Shown here piece after piece: positions 25,239-34,155 of a stretch of DNA of 64,000 nt (position 1 is the stretch's first letter; every line of letters starts with the position of its first letter). The translations under genes and the position numbers were made by a program. The notes beneath the pieces were generated by a model. That model did no database searches, had not been told where the DNA came from, and worked only from the letters and a program-made list of their open reading frames with translations. The stretch is from Pedobacter xixiisoli (lineage in GTDB: Bacteria; Bacteroidota; Bacteroidia; Sphingobacteriales; Sphingobacteriaceae), in NCBI RefSeq assembly GCF_900215335.1, contig NZ_OCMT01000001.1, forward strand, positions 992,001-1,056,000, in the 5' to 3' direction.

Positions 25239-25787
25239 TTAAAGTGCTTCAGAAACTACATCTTTCACTTCTGGTACCATACGTTGCAATAAGTTCTGTA
25301 TGCCCGATTTTAAAGTAATGGTACTTGATGGACAACCACTGCAAGAACCTCTTAATTCTACTGTAACCACACCTTCGTCGAAAGATTTGTAGGTAATCGC
25401 ACCACCGTCTTGCTCAACTGCTGGACGAACGTAGTCGTGTAAAATTTGTTGTATCTTGATTTCAGTTTCGGTGCCTTCAAAGTTTGGAGCTTCTTCGGCA
25501 GCATCTTTAATTTTAAGTTCTGCTTCTACTGCACCTTTTACGAACTCTTTTAAAATAGCTTCAATATCGCCCCATTCTGCATCTTCAGTTTTAGTGATAG
25601 TTACAAAATTACTTGCGAAGAAAACACCATTCACAAAGTTGAATTTGAACAACTCCTTTGCAAAAGGTGAGCTTTCAGCACTTTCTTTAGTTGCAAAATC
25701 TTCGCTACCGTTAATTAAAAGTTTATTTACCATAAACTTCATCGTAGCTGGATTAGGCGTTTGTTCTGTATATACGTTAATAGTCAT
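25239..25787 (-). CDS. NifU-like Fe-S scaffold/carrier protein (NFU type)
   Basis: This 182-residue protein has an N-terminal Nfu_N domain (TEQTPNPATMKF at 8-19) and a C-terminal NifU domain with the cluster-binding CxxC (GSCSGCPSS, Cys149 and Cys152). An HDYVRPAVEQDGG segment precedes it. This two-domain layout matches NFU1-type proteins that deliver Fe-S clusters to client enzymes. A possible client nearby is MtaB, a 4Fe-4S radical SAM enzyme, though that link is inference. It is monocistronic on the minus strand with its own terminator. Confidence 0.94.
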   Translation of the reverse strand: MTINVYTEQTPNPATMKFMVNKLLINGSEDFATKESAESSPFAKELFKFNFVNGVFFASNFVTITKTEDAEWGDIEAILKEFVKGAVEAELKIKDAAEEAPNFEGTETEIKIQQILHDYVRPAVEQDGGAITYKSFDEGVVTVELRGSCSGCPSSTITLKSGIQNLLQRMVPEVKDVVSEAL

Positions 25788-25854
25788 GTCTAATAGAATT
25801 TATATTACAAAAATATACAATTGCGATCCCAATTGTTGTCTATTTTAGGTCATT

Positions 25855-25923
25855 AATTTTAGGGGTCAGGTGTTAGTTGCTTGTGACCAGTCCATATTCC
25901 TAAAAACTAAACAACCAACAAAC
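25855..25923. repeat. Two-armed heptad array between the NifU-like gene and purB
   Basis: On the minus strand, 25880-25855 reads as CTAACAC, CTGACCC and CTAAAAT in consecutive 7-mers. On the plus strand 25900-25923 reads CTAAAAA and CTAAACA, then two degenerate units. The arms point in opposite directions, as at 41887-42022. The region fills the gap upstream of the NifU-like gene and just after the purB stop. Confidence 0.45.
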
Positions 25924-27269
25924 TAGTAAATTCCAGTATAGCTAAATGGTGTAATTTGCTTCAATTCAGCTTTAATAATGTCGTTAACTTCTAAACCGTC
26001 AATAAACTCAACAATAGTTTCTGCAGTGATTTTTTGGTTAGTTCTAGTCAAAGCTTTCAGCGCTTCGTAAGGGTTAGGGTAAGCTTCTCTACGTAATACC
26101 GTCTGAATTGCTTCCGCAACTACGGCCCAGTTGTCTTCCAGATCAGCATTGATGGCCTGTTGGTTAAGTATGATTTTGCCTAAGCCTCTTAAAGTTGAGT
26201 TAATTGCAATTAATGTATGTGCCATTGGTACACCAACGTTTCTAAGTACTGTAGAGTCTGTTAAATCTCTTTGTAAACGAGAAATTGGTAATTTAGCAGC
26301 TAAAAATTCAAATAACGCATTTGCAATTCCTGCATTTCCTTCGGCATTTTCAAAATCGATTGGGTTTACCTTATGTGGCATAGCCGATGAACCAACTTCT
26401 CCTTCTTTAATTTTTTGTTTAAAATAGTTTTTAGAAATGTAAGTCCAGATATCACGGTCTAAATCTATAATGATGTTATTGATACGCTTTAAAGCATCGC
26501 ATTGAGCAGCGAATTGATCGTAATGTTCTATTTGTGTAGTGTGTTGCGCTCTACTCAACCCTAAAGTTCCATTAACAAATTGATTAGAAAAATCTACCCA
26601 ATTTATCTGAGGGTACGCAATATGGTGAGCATTGAAGTTTCCTGTTGCACCGCCAAACTTAGCGCCGTTAGGTATCGTTTCCAAATTAGCCAATTGAACT
26701 TTTAAGCGCTCTACAAACACCATAAATTCTTTCCCTAATTTGGTAGGCGAGGCTGGCTGACCATGGGTGTGAGCTAATAATGGTACGTTGTTCCATTCGT
26801 TAGCAAGTTCCGCCAATTTTTCGATTAATTGTTTAATAGCAGGGTAGTAACTTTCTGTTAAGGCTAGTTTAAAAGTATATGGAATAGCAGTGTTATTGAT
26901 ATCTTGAGAAGTTAACCCAAAATGGATAAATTCTTTATAAGCCTGCAAGCCTAGTCCATCAAATTTACCTTTGATGAAATACTCTACAGCCTTTACATCG
27001 TGATTAGTTACACTTTCTGTGTCTTTTACGCTTTGCGCATCAGCTTCGTTAAAATCTTCATAAATTTTTCTTAGCTGAGCAAATAGGTTTTTATCGAAAC
27101 TCTCTGTACCTGGAACATTTGCTTCTACTAAGGCAATAAAATATTCTACTTCTACCAGTACTCTGTATTTGATTAATGCATATTCAGAAAAATAGTCGGC
27201 AAGTTTAGCAGTAGTTTTTCTGTAGCGGCCATCAATAGGAGAGATAGCTTGTAATGAAGATAAGGTCAT
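25923..27269 (-). CDS. purB: Adenylosuccinate lyase
   Basis: This 448-residue member of the fumarase/aspartase superfamily carries the signature GSSAMPHKVNPIDFENAEGN, in the flexible catalytic loop with the catalytic Ser. It also has the substrate-site His motifs ESVTNHDVKAVEYF and THGQPASPTKLGKEF. The length and motif set match the E. coli-type PurB, which catalyses two fumarate-releasing steps in purine synthesis. An exact TAnnTTTG element lies 27 bases upstream of the start. The gene is apparently single; the neighbouring lipoprotein gene upstream has its own terminator in between. Confidence 0.96.
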   Translation of the reverse strand: MTLSSLQAISPIDGRYRKTTAKLADYFSEYALIKYRVLVEVEYFIALVEANVPGTESFDKNLFAQLRKIYEDFNEADAQSVKDTESVTNHDVKAVEYFIKGKFDGLGLQAYKEFIHFGLTSQDINNTAIPYTFKLALTESYYPAIKQLIEKLAELANEWNNVPLLAHTHGQPASPTKLGKEFMVFVERLKVQLANLETIPNGAKFGGATGNFNAHHIAYPQINWVDFSNQFVNGTLGLSRAQHTTQIEHYDQFAAQCDALKRINNIIIDLDRDIWTYISKNYFKQKIKEGEVGSSAMPHKVNPIDFENAEGNAGIANALFEFLAAKLPISRLQRDLTDSTVLRNVGVPMAHTLIAINSTLRGLGKIILNQQAINADLEDNWAVVAEAIQTVLRREAYPNPYEALKALTRTNQKITAETIVEFIDGLEVNDIIKAELKQITPFSYTGIY

Positions 27270-27295
27270 ATTTTATTGATTTTTATAAAGATGTG

Positions 27296-27303
27296 CAAAG
27301 TTA
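27296..27303 (-). promoter_or_regulatory. -7 promoter element of purB
   Basis: On the minus strand this reads TAACTTTG, an exact TAnnTTTG match, about 27 bases before the purB ATG. No convincing -33 TTTG lies at the expected distance. Confidence 0.5.
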
Positions 27304-27348
27304 ACATTTGTTGACTATTAACATAGCCGAAAAAAGTTTATAAACGAA

Positions 27349-27375
27349 AAAAGCCCCGATTATATCGAGGCTTTT
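27349..27375 (-). terminator. Terminator after the small Thr-rich lipoprotein gene
   Basis: AAAAGCCCCGAT (27349-27360) pairs with ATCGAGGCTTTT (27364-27375) with one mismatch. On the minus strand it ends in a T-run. It separates the lipoprotein gene from purB. Confidence 0.8.
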
Positions 27376-27395
27376 CTTATACTTTACGTATTTGA

Positions 27396-27593
27396 CTAGT
27401 GTTTTGCAGTTGTATCAACAACAGTAGTATCAGTAGTAGTTTTAACAACTGTATCAGTTACAGTAGTATCAGCAGTGATAGTAGTGTCTGAAGCTACAGT
27501 ATCAGTAGTTTCTGCTTTTTTCTCAGAAGAACAAGCAACTACAGTTAAAGATAAAGCTAATGCTAAGAAGCCAAATTTGAATAAGTTTTTCAT
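27396..27593 (-). CDS. Small Thr/Asp/Val-repeat lipoprotein
   Basis: This 65-residue protein has a lipoprotein signal peptide (hydrophobic segment ALALSLTVVAC, lipid-bearing Cys at residue 21). The mature part is made almost entirely of T, D, V, A and K, with loose TDTT/TDTV repeats and a His at the end. No family or catalytic motif is visible, and such small Thr-rich lipoproteins are common in this lineage with unknown function. It is probably anchored to the outer or inner membrane facing the periplasm. Low-complexity sequence makes any homology claim unreliable. It has its own terminator. Confidence 0.75.
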   Translation of the reverse strand: MKNLFKFGFLALALSLTVVACSSEKKAETTDTVASDTTITADTTVTDTVVKTTTDTTVVDTTAKH

Positions 27594-27751
27594 TTTAATT
27601 TTCGTTTAAACTTTTTTAATTAATTAATTACTGATTAATACCTCTATCTAAAAAAGGTAACCCTGAAAAAATTAAATATTTTTAAATAAGTTTTAAGTTA
27701 TTGATAATCAATTTATTAAAATTATATTTTTTTGGTAAAAAAAATGGTTAC

Positions 27752-28390
27752 CTATTTAATGGCTACTTCGCCAGGCCTTGTACTTTGCGAACCTGTCTCG
27801 TTGGCTTCATTAATTAATTTAGTAGTTTCTGCCTGTTGCGCCTTAATAACGGTAGATGCATTTTTTGCGTAGTTCGTTAAATCTGTGTTGGATAGATTTT
27901 TAGCCTCTTCGAACAAAGTGGTATAGGCAGCTTGAAAGGATTGTAGCTTTTGTAAGATTTGCTGGTCTAGGGTTGGAGACGAAAGTTCTTTTATCGAATT
28001 GATTTCTTTCTGTTGGGTGTCAGAAAGCTTTCTTTCCAGTAGCACGCCCTTTCCCTTTGCAATCATTTCTATGTCATCAGTAAGTTTTATGTAGCTGGGG
28101 GCGATCTTCTTTGCAAAAGATTTTAAACCGGCGTGCTTGCTTTTAGCGGCTAAGTTGGTTAATTCTGAAACGTAAAGGTTTTGCGAGTGTACTGAAAGTA
28201 TAAAGGCTTTTTCTGCACCGTCCATGTCAATGTCTGCAGTGTTTACCTTTGCCTTATTCGTATCATCAATTGTTGAGTCTACCTCTTCAACTGATTTATC
28301 ACGATGTTCTCTTTCTGGAGAACTGCAAGAAGTTGCGAATAACAACGCTGTTGTAGCGCCGACAATCATCATTTTATTTAGGTTAATCAT
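27752..28390 (-). CDS. DUF4142-family lipoprotein
   Basis: The protein has 212 residues from the ATG at 28390; a TTG 33 bases upstream would place extra residues before the signal peptide and is rejected. Lipobox LLFATSCSS follows a hydrophobic stretch. The mature protein is a helical bundle typical of DUF4142 (AEKAFILSVHSQNLYVSELT, KSFAKKIAPSYIKLTDDI, LQSFQAAYTTLFEEAKN), a ferritin-like fold of unknown function in the cell envelope. The last 15 residues are polar. It is divergent from the L,D-transpeptidase gene, so they share a 154-base promoter region. Confidence 0.82.
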   Translation of the reverse strand: MINLNKMMIVGATTALLFATSCSSPEREHRDKSVEEVDSTIDDTNKAKVNTADIDMDGAEKAFILSVHSQNLYVSELTNLAAKSKHAGLKSFAKKIAPSYIKLTDDIEMIAKGKGVLLERKLSDTQQKEINSIKELSSPTLDQQILQKLQSFQAAYTTLFEEAKNLSNTDLTNYAKNASTVIKAQQAETTKLINEANETGSQSTRPGEVAIK

Positions 28391-28544
28391 AACTTTTAGA
28401 ATTAATGTTTTCCTTATAACCAATTATAATTCATTTTGATTGCCAAATATCAAAATAGTAGTCTCCAGCTGTCCTAAAAGGATAATTGTTGCGTGGTTAA
28501 TTAAAATAATCCAAACAAAATGTCGAAATTTTAATTAAATAAAT

Positions 28545-30080
28545 ATGAATACACATCGAACCTCCATTAATGGCTTGTCTATTTTTATCGTAGCACTTTT
28601 AATAATTATCATTGGATTTTCTGCTTGTAAAAAAAGTGAATCAGAAGTGGGAAAACTTGCTTTTAAAGTTTCAGGAAATAAGATTTTTAAAGAAATAAAT
28701 GACGAAGCTTTTGCTGAAAAATTAAAAACAGTTAGCAAAGAAAAATCAATGGATTTTAAAAACCCGAAATTTTTGACAGCATTTTATGAAAAACATAATT
28801 ATGCGCCTGTGCTTTTAACAAAGATTTTAAAAGATAATCAGTTGGATAGTGTTGTGTCTGTTTTGAATAGGGTGGATGCTCATGGTTTAAGTTCTAAGTT
28901 GTTTGATGGAGAGCAGATCAAATCGACATATGAAAAAATTGCTCACAAAAATAAAATTTCGGACTTAGGAGAAGCATATAGCGTACTTGTGGATTTGGAG
29001 CTTTCTTTGGCTAATGCGATCACTAATTATAGTAATGCCATGCAATTTGGAGTGGTTAGCCCTAGGAGGATATATGCGCAGTATTATACCAAAACAAAAC
29101 GCCCTGATGAAAAGAGTTTTTTTGAGGCATTAGAAGCGATAGATCCCACGAAGTTTTTGGATAGCGTACAGCCGAAAGATAAGCAGTATGTCGCATTGCA
29201 GAAAGCGTTAAAATCTCAGAGAACATCTACTAGTGCTGGTGGAGAGGAAGCAGAACGCATTTTGATAGTTAATTTGGAGCGTTTACGCTGGCAAAATAAA
29301 CCGAGCGAGGATAAGTACGTTTGGGTTAATATTCCAGATTTTAGTTTAGATGTAATTGAAGATGAAAAGTCTACCTTACGAATGAAAGTATGTGTTGGGG
29401 AGGGTAGAAATCAAGATTATAAAGATAAATTGATCGAGTATGACGAGTCGGGATTGAAAAAAGATCGTCCTTTTAATAGAGAAACTCCACAGCTTAGTAG
29501 CTTAATTCACAGTGTGCAAGTTAATCCAGTATGGAACATTCCCGAAAGTATCGCTAATAATGAAATTACCAAATACGCTGCCGCCGATCCTTACTATTTG
29601 GCCAATAATAATATTGACGTGTATCTAAATGGAAAAAAAGTAGAAGATCCAGAAACAGTTAATTGGGCTGTTGATGGGGCAGGTAAAAAGTACAAATTCA
29701 AGCAGCGTCCTGGTGAGGATAATTCACTAGGCAAGATCAAATTTCTTTTTGATAACCAAAGCAGTGTTTATTTGCACGATACACCTAATCAACAAGCTTT
29801 TAATCAGCAGGTAAGAGCTGTAAGCCATGGTTGTGTAAGAGTAGAAAAGCCTTTAGAGTTGGCACAAGCATTATTTGGTAATGGTGCTACTTACGAAGGA
29901 ATTAAAAAAGCTATGCAAACAGGAGAACCGAAAGTAAACGACATCGCCTTGAAGAATAAAGTGCCTGTATATCTAAGTTATCTCACTTGCTGGCAAGATG
30001 ATACTGGTAAATTGCAATATCGTAAAGATGTATATGGTTTAGATATCGTGTTGTATACACACTTAATACGATTAAAGTAG
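28545..30080 (+). CDS. L,D-transpeptidase lipoprotein (YcbB/YkuD type)
   Basis: This 511-residue protein has a lipoprotein signal (IIGFSACKKSE, Cys at about residue 28), a helical domain with peptidoglycan-binding-like features (residues about 50-230), and a YkuD catalytic domain. The active-site motif VSHGCVRVEKP holds catalytic Cys430 and the preceding His; LHDTPNQQAFNQ comes just before. The layout resembles YcbB-type L,D-transpeptidases, which make 3-3 cross-links or attach proteins to peptidoglycan. It is convergent with a second YkuD-like gene only 6 bases away. Confidence 0.9.
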   Translation: MNTHRTSINGLSIFIVALLIIIIGFSACKKSESEVGKLAFKVSGNKIFKEINDEAFAEKLKTVSKEKSMDFKNPKFLTAFYEKHNYAPVLLTKILKDNQLDSVVSVLNRVDAHGLSSKLFDGEQIKSTYEKIAHKNKISDLGEAYSVLVDLELSLANAITNYSNAMQFGVVSPRRIYAQYYTKTKRPDEKSFFEALEAIDPTKFLDSVQPKDKQYVALQKALKSQRTSTSAGGEEAERILIVNLERLRWQNKPSEDKYVWVNIPDFSLDVIEDEKSTLRMKVCVGEGRNQDYKDKLIEYDESGLKKDRPFNRETPQLSSLIHSVQVNPVWNIPESIANNEITKYAAADPYYLANNNIDVYLNGKKVEDPETVNWAVDGAGKKYKFKQRPGEDNSLGKIKFLFDNQSSVYLHDTPNQQAFNQQVRAVSHGCVRVEKPLELAQALFGNGATYEGIKKAMQTGEPKVNDIALKNKVPVYLSYLTCWQDDTGKLQYRKDVYGLDIVLYTHLIRLK

Positions 30081-30086
30081 ATTGCT

Positions 30087-30863
30087 TTAATCCATGTGCG
30101 TAGTTTGATAGTCGTTGGCAAAACTTGCTGCTAAAGTTTCATTTAAGTATTTGGATTGATAGTTTTCTACCGATTTGTTGATGAATAGTACAGTTTTATC
30201 TTCAATAGTATTGATTACTTTATCTGCCAATTCTGGAGCTACAGCTGGGCAGCCTTGACTACGTCCTAGACGACCTAATGCTTTGATGGTTCCATTGCTT
30301 ACGTAAGGAGCACCATGTACTACTATGGCTCTGCTTCGAGCGTTTGAGTTGAAACCTTCGTCCATTCCGTCCAGTTTTAATGATTTTCCGTGAATACCTC
30401 TGTAAACTTCTCCCGTAACATAAAAACCTAAGCTGCTGGATAAAGAATTGTTGATGTTGGAAAAATTGGTTGCTTCATCGCCACCGCTGTTTTGCCCATG
30501 TGCCACCCAAGTATTTAAAAGCAATGCTTTTTTGTTCAAATCGATGATATAAAGTCGCTTTTTAGTGCTTAGTTGATCAAAGTCTGCGATAGTTAAAATT
30601 CCTTTCTCAGAGGTATGACCAGAATATCTGAGGTTGTAAAAGCCTGTCAGTGCTTTTTCGAAAACCGGCAGTGATAAACCAACTTCTTTTAAATGCAAAT
30701 CTGCATAAAGTGTGTTAATATAGCTGTTGTAGATACTGTCCGCAGCCAAAGGTGCTTTAGTAGCATTTTTAGTTTCGAAATCCGTATTCGGTTTACGTGC
30801 TGAAGCTAATAATAATAAGAGTGCTAATCCTGATACGCTTAATCCCAAAAGGTTCTTTCTCAC
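30087..30863 (-). CDS. Murein L,D-transpeptidase catalytic domain protein (YkuD_2 type)
   Basis: This 258-residue protein has an N-terminal signal segment (SVSGLALLLLLASA). The catalytic domain contains VAHGQNSGGDEATNFSN, IVVHGAPYVSNG and the Cys motif GRSQGCPAVAPELADKV. This matches the YkuD_2 (murein L,D-transpeptidase catalytic domain) family rather than classical YkuD, where the motif is SxGCxR. It is periplasmic. The exact reaction (transpeptidation or hydrolysis) is not known for most members. It is convergent with the larger L,D-transpeptidase gene, with no room for a terminator between them. Confidence 0.88.
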   Translation of the reverse strand: MRKNLLGLSVSGLALLLLLASARKPNTDFETKNATKAPLAADSIYNSYINTLYADLHLKEVGLSLPVFEKALTGFYNLRYSGHTSEKGILTIADFDQLSTKKRLYIIDLNKKALLLNTWVAHGQNSGGDEATNFSNINNSLSSSLGFYVTGEVYRGIHGKSLKLDGMDEGFNSNARSRAIVVHGAPYVSNGTIKALGRLGRSQGCPAVAPELADKVINTIEDKTVLFINKSVENYQSKYLNETLAASFANDYQTTHMD

Positions 30864-30933
30864 TATATCTATTTATATTAAAGGTTACGTAAGCGGTTTA
30901 ATCTATAGGCTGTGATTTTTTTGTTTGTTGGTA

Positions 30934-30941
30934 CAAAAGTA
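30934..30941 (-). promoter_or_regulatory. -7 promoter element of the YkuD_2-type gene
   Basis: On the minus strand this reads TACTTTTG, an exact TAnnTTTG match, about 70 bases before the ATG. No clear -33 box lies at the expected spacing. Confidence 0.45.
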
Positions 30942-31118
30942 AGATTTGAATTTGTTTGTTTATAATATAGATTCTAATTCTTGCTATTTTATGACATTCC
31001 TTTTTTTTCTTTAATATGATGATTCAGCTTGTTTTATCTAATTCTGTCTCTCTAACGCTTTAGTGTTGTTCTTATTGTTCTAAAACAATTAATTGGTTTG
31101 AAAGTGGGATTTTTGTTT

Positions 31119-31158
31119 TAAAAAAAAACACTCCGTAAGTTTTACCTACGGAGTGTTT
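31119..31158 (-). terminator. Terminator of the zinc metalloprotease gene
   Basis: AAACACTCCGTA (31126-31137) pairs exactly with 31147-31158 across a 9-base loop. On the minus strand the hairpin is followed by a long T-run. Confidence 0.88.
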
Positions 31159-31180
31159 AAAGAATTAACTTTAAAAGTTA

Positions 31181-33835
31181 CTACTTAGCCGACGATGTAG
31201 AAGTTGCTTTGTCAATTAAGAATGTCAGAGCAGTTCTGTGGGCTTTTGTTTGTTCATCTGTGCTTGTAGCTGTAGCTAACTGACTTTTAATTTTAACTAA
31301 AGTAGCCAATGCAGCAGCTTTACTTGCATTATCGTAACCACCAGGGGCAGCAACAATAGCAGCGGCAGCTTTCACATATTCAGTCTGTAAATTTTGACGG
31401 AATAAGTTTACGTTTCCTTTTAAATCAGCAACAAAAATATCATTAGTCAAATCGTTCATCACGCTGGCTACCGAATAAGTGTTACCGTATAAGCCACTGT
31501 TGTTAATTCTGCTCAACGTAGTTGGATGTAATAACTGAGCCAAAGTGCCTAACTGTAAAGAAAGGAAAGTACTTTGAGGCTTGATGTCTTCAGTAGCGCC
31601 GAAGAAACCAAATCCTCTACGCTGAATTTGAAGGTAAGGGAATAAAGCTTTATCAGCATCAAATGCATTAGGTGAAAATACATATGTGCTCAATAATGCC
31701 AACGCTTTCTTTTGGTAAGCTTCTGGTACTGGTGTAAATGGTGCAGTTTTAGTTTCTTGACCTACAAAACTACGATCTACGTAAACGCCACCAATATAGC
31801 GACTTAAAGCAGCGGCCATACTTGCACGTTGACCATTAAGTTGATTGTATTTAATTCTTAATTCCTGATAACTTTGATTAGGTTTGCTAAATCTGTCTTT
31901 TAACTTAGGGATCATGCTATTGATTAATTTAAAGCGGTCTTCGCCATAAACAACCATGTCATTAGTTTGATCATTAACATTAACTCTAGGATCGATACCT
32001 CCACCTGGACTACGCATATCATCTGCGTCGTTACCGAAAGCTAATTGTGGATCAGTACTTCTGCTCAAAATTTTGTTTAAACCAGCCTCTTCTTCTTTTT
32101 CGCTGAAAGGAGTGTAGCCATATTCAATAGCCCATAAATCGTAAGGACCAGCTTTAGTGGTATAGTAATCACCCTGTTTGCTACGATCGCTGCTTACATT
32201 GATAGCAGGGTAATCCATTACAGAACCTTGTAAACCAATTTTACGTGTTAAGCTTTTGTCATTCATTTGAGCTGGGCTCAACATCTGACTAGCTTTCATA
32301 TTATGGTTCAGGCCTAAGGTATGGCCCATTTCATGCATAATTAGATAGTACAAGAATTGCTTATGCATTTCCTTAACAGTAGCTGCTCTTGCTGCTTCAG
32401 ATACATTCGCATCTAAAACCTCGATAGCAGCCAAACCAGTTTGATACTGCATGCTTAGCTCTTGTGCTAAAGAACAGAAAGCCAAGTGGTTTTTATCGCT
32501 ATGATTGTGTGCGCCGTGCTGAGTTTCCGCTACAGCTTGCACAGGATTTTCCCAAGGCAGATTCAGTGCCATAGACGGACCTCCGTTGTACAATTCATCC
32601 TGCACTGCGGTACCCGCACCTGATTTCCATTCTACAGTAATATCAGCACCCAAAATTTGTCCGGTTAAAGGATTATAGAAACTTGGGCCGATAGCACCAT
32701 AAGAAGGATAGGCAGAAGAAACCCAACGAATCACATTGTAAGAAATGTCAGAAGGATCCCAAGTAGCATTATCTGGCATTTGTTTCATGACAACTGCATT
32801 TTTAAAACCAGCCTTTTCAAATGCTTCATTCCATTTTTCGCCTGCTTCTTTGATGATTGAGCGATATTCTAATGGCGTAGTATTTTCAATCCAGAAAACA
32901 ATTGGTTCTACTGGCTCACTCAATTTAGCATTAGGGTTTTTCTTTTTCAAATCCCAGCGACTGATGAAGTCTTTATAAGGTGTAGCACCTACAGAAGTCA
33001 AGTTATCAACTTCGGCTCCAAAATAACCTACTCTAGGGTCATCTTTACGAGGTCTGAAGTCATTCTGTGGTACTTCCAAGAAAGAGTGTTGCATTTTTAC
33101 ACGAACATATCTTGCGTCGGTAATATCTTTACCACCTCCGTTTAAAGGCATCGGATTGTCGTAAGCTAGGTCTACCACCACATCAGTATTACCGTTAAAA
33201 GATTTTACTGCCTGATATTTTGACTTAGCAGCATTTAAACTTCCTAAGTTGAACATGGCACCAGGAGGCAATCCTGGAGGGGTAGTGGGTTTAACAGGAT
33301 CTAGTTTATCACTCAAAAACAAGCCATCTACAGCAATTAAATAACCGCCATCATCTTTAGCACTAAACTTGTCAGCAAAAAACACCGCATCAGAAACGTC
33401 TACGTTAGCAGCTTTACTCACTGGATTAGCCGGATCATAATAGAAAGCCGTATTTTTTTCTAAAAACTCAACCTTGTCATCCATCTGTTTGATGTGAAAT
33501 AATTTGGTGGATCTAATCATGTTCTGGTTTAAGAACAATCTGGTTGGTCCGCCCATAGAGAAACTCTGGTAGATAAAATCTTTACCTAACTGGTCTTTCT
33601 TTACATACAATTGCAGACTACCGGTAACGGTATCTTTGTAAAGAGTAAACAAACCATCAATTTTTTTGCTCGATTTGGTCTTGTCGGCAACTGTTGCTTT
33701 TGGTGGGGTTGGAGGAGTGGTAGGAGCCACTTTTTTAGTGGTGTCGGCAGGTTTGTCTGCTTTTTTTGTTTCCTGAGCATTAGCGCTGAAAGCGAATAGC
33801 GCCGCCGCGGGAATTAACCATAAATGTTTCTTCAT
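31181..33835 (-). CDS. Secreted zinc-dependent metalloprotease (metzincin-like, DUF5117/DUF4953 type)
   Basis: This 884-residue protein has a signal peptide (ALFAFSANAQ) and a Lys/Thr/Pro-rich linker (about 22-55). A beta-rich N-terminal domain follows (about 60-290), then a protease domain with the zinc site HEMGHTLGLNH (His501, Glu502, His505, His511) and a Met-turn GSVMDYPAIN about 40 residues later. These two motifs define metzincins. A large helical C-terminal domain follows (about 560-870). The overall architecture matches the 'zinc-dependent metalloprotease' family of Bacteroidota, exported to the periplasm or outside. Substrate unknown. It is a single gene with a strong terminator. 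Confidence 0.92.
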   Translation of the reverse strand: MKKHLWLIPAAALFAFSANAQETKKADKPADTTKKVAPTTPPTPPKATVADKTKSSKKIDGLFTLYKDTVTGSLQLYVKKDQLGKDFIYQSFSMGGPTRLFLNQNMIRSTKLFHIKQMDDKVEFLEKNTAFYYDPANPVSKAANVDVSDAVFFADKFSAKDDGGYLIAVDGLFLSDKLDPVKPTTPPGLPPGAMFNLGSLNAAKSKYQAVKSFNGNTDVVVDLAYDNPMPLNGGGKDITDARYVRVKMQHSFLEVPQNDFRPRKDDPRVGYFGAEVDNLTSVGATPYKDFISRWDLKKKNPNAKLSEPVEPIVFWIENTTPLEYRSIIKEAGEKWNEAFEKAGFKNAVVMKQMPDNATWDPSDISYNVIRWVSSAYPSYGAIGPSFYNPLTGQILGADITVEWKSGAGTAVQDELYNGGPSMALNLPWENPVQAVAETQHGAHNHSDKNHLAFCSLAQELSMQYQTGLAAIEVLDANVSEAARAATVKEMHKQFLYYLIMHEMGHTLGLNHNMKASQMLSPAQMNDKSLTRKIGLQGSVMDYPAINVSSDRSKQGDYYTTKAGPYDLWAIEYGYTPFSEKEEEAGLNKILSRSTDPQLAFGNDADDMRSPGGGIDPRVNVNDQTNDMVVYGEDRFKLINSMIPKLKDRFSKPNQSYQELRIKYNQLNGQRASMAAALSRYIGGVYVDRSFVGQETKTAPFTPVPEAYQKKALALLSTYVFSPNAFDADKALFPYLQIQRRGFGFFGATEDIKPQSTFLSLQLGTLAQLLHPTTLSRINNSGLYGNTYSVASVMNDLTNDIFVADLKGNVNLFRQNLQTEYVKAAAAIVAAPGGYDNASKAAALATLVKIKSQLATATSTDEQTKAHRTALTFLIDKATSTSSAK

Positions 33836-34155
33836 TTTTAAGTTAGTTAATGTGTACTGGTTGATTAGCGTTGGTTGGAACGATTGATTCCTTCCTGTTA
33901 ATTTTTAGCAAGTTAATTAATTGAGACTAAATATTAGATATTAGACGGGCTGAAAAGAGAAATGTTGCAGCTATTTATGAGATTAGCTAATAGAATTTGT
34001 AACTAATTATATAAGAAATCTTTACGTGCTATTTTGTTATCGGAGTTGTCAATCTGAGTTTATGCAAATGATTTGTGAAAGCTTTCCCTCAAAAAAAATG
34101 GCTGAAAGATTAAATCATTCAGCCATTTGTAGTTTCTTTTGCGATTGGTAAGTGC
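33836..34155. other. Gap between the metalloprotease and S9 peptidase genes
   Basis: This 320-base AT-rich gap holds the promoter region of the metalloprotease gene and the terminator of the S9 peptidase (34091-34128). I found no open frame, no repeat and no clear TAnnTTTG element. Confidence 0.5.
34091..34128 (-). terminator. Terminator of the S9 peptidase gene
   Basis: AAATGGCTGAA (34096-34106) pairs exactly with TTCAGCCATTT (34118-34128), loop 11 bases. On the minus strand it ends in a run of eight Ts. Confidence 0.85.

Larger units (their letters stand above)
30864..31180. other. Gap upstream of the YkuD_2-type gene
   Basis: This 317-base AT-rich gap contains an exact minus-strand -7 element (30934-30941) for the transpeptidase-like gene and the terminator of the metalloprotease gene (31119-31158). 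The stretch between them shows no open frame or repeat I can support. Confidence 0.5.

Noticed and set aside
25456-25848. 130-residue plus-strand frame opposite the NifU-like gene
   Set aside because: The minus frame encodes an intact NFU-type protein with its CxxC; the plus frame is a Ser/Ala-rich shadow.
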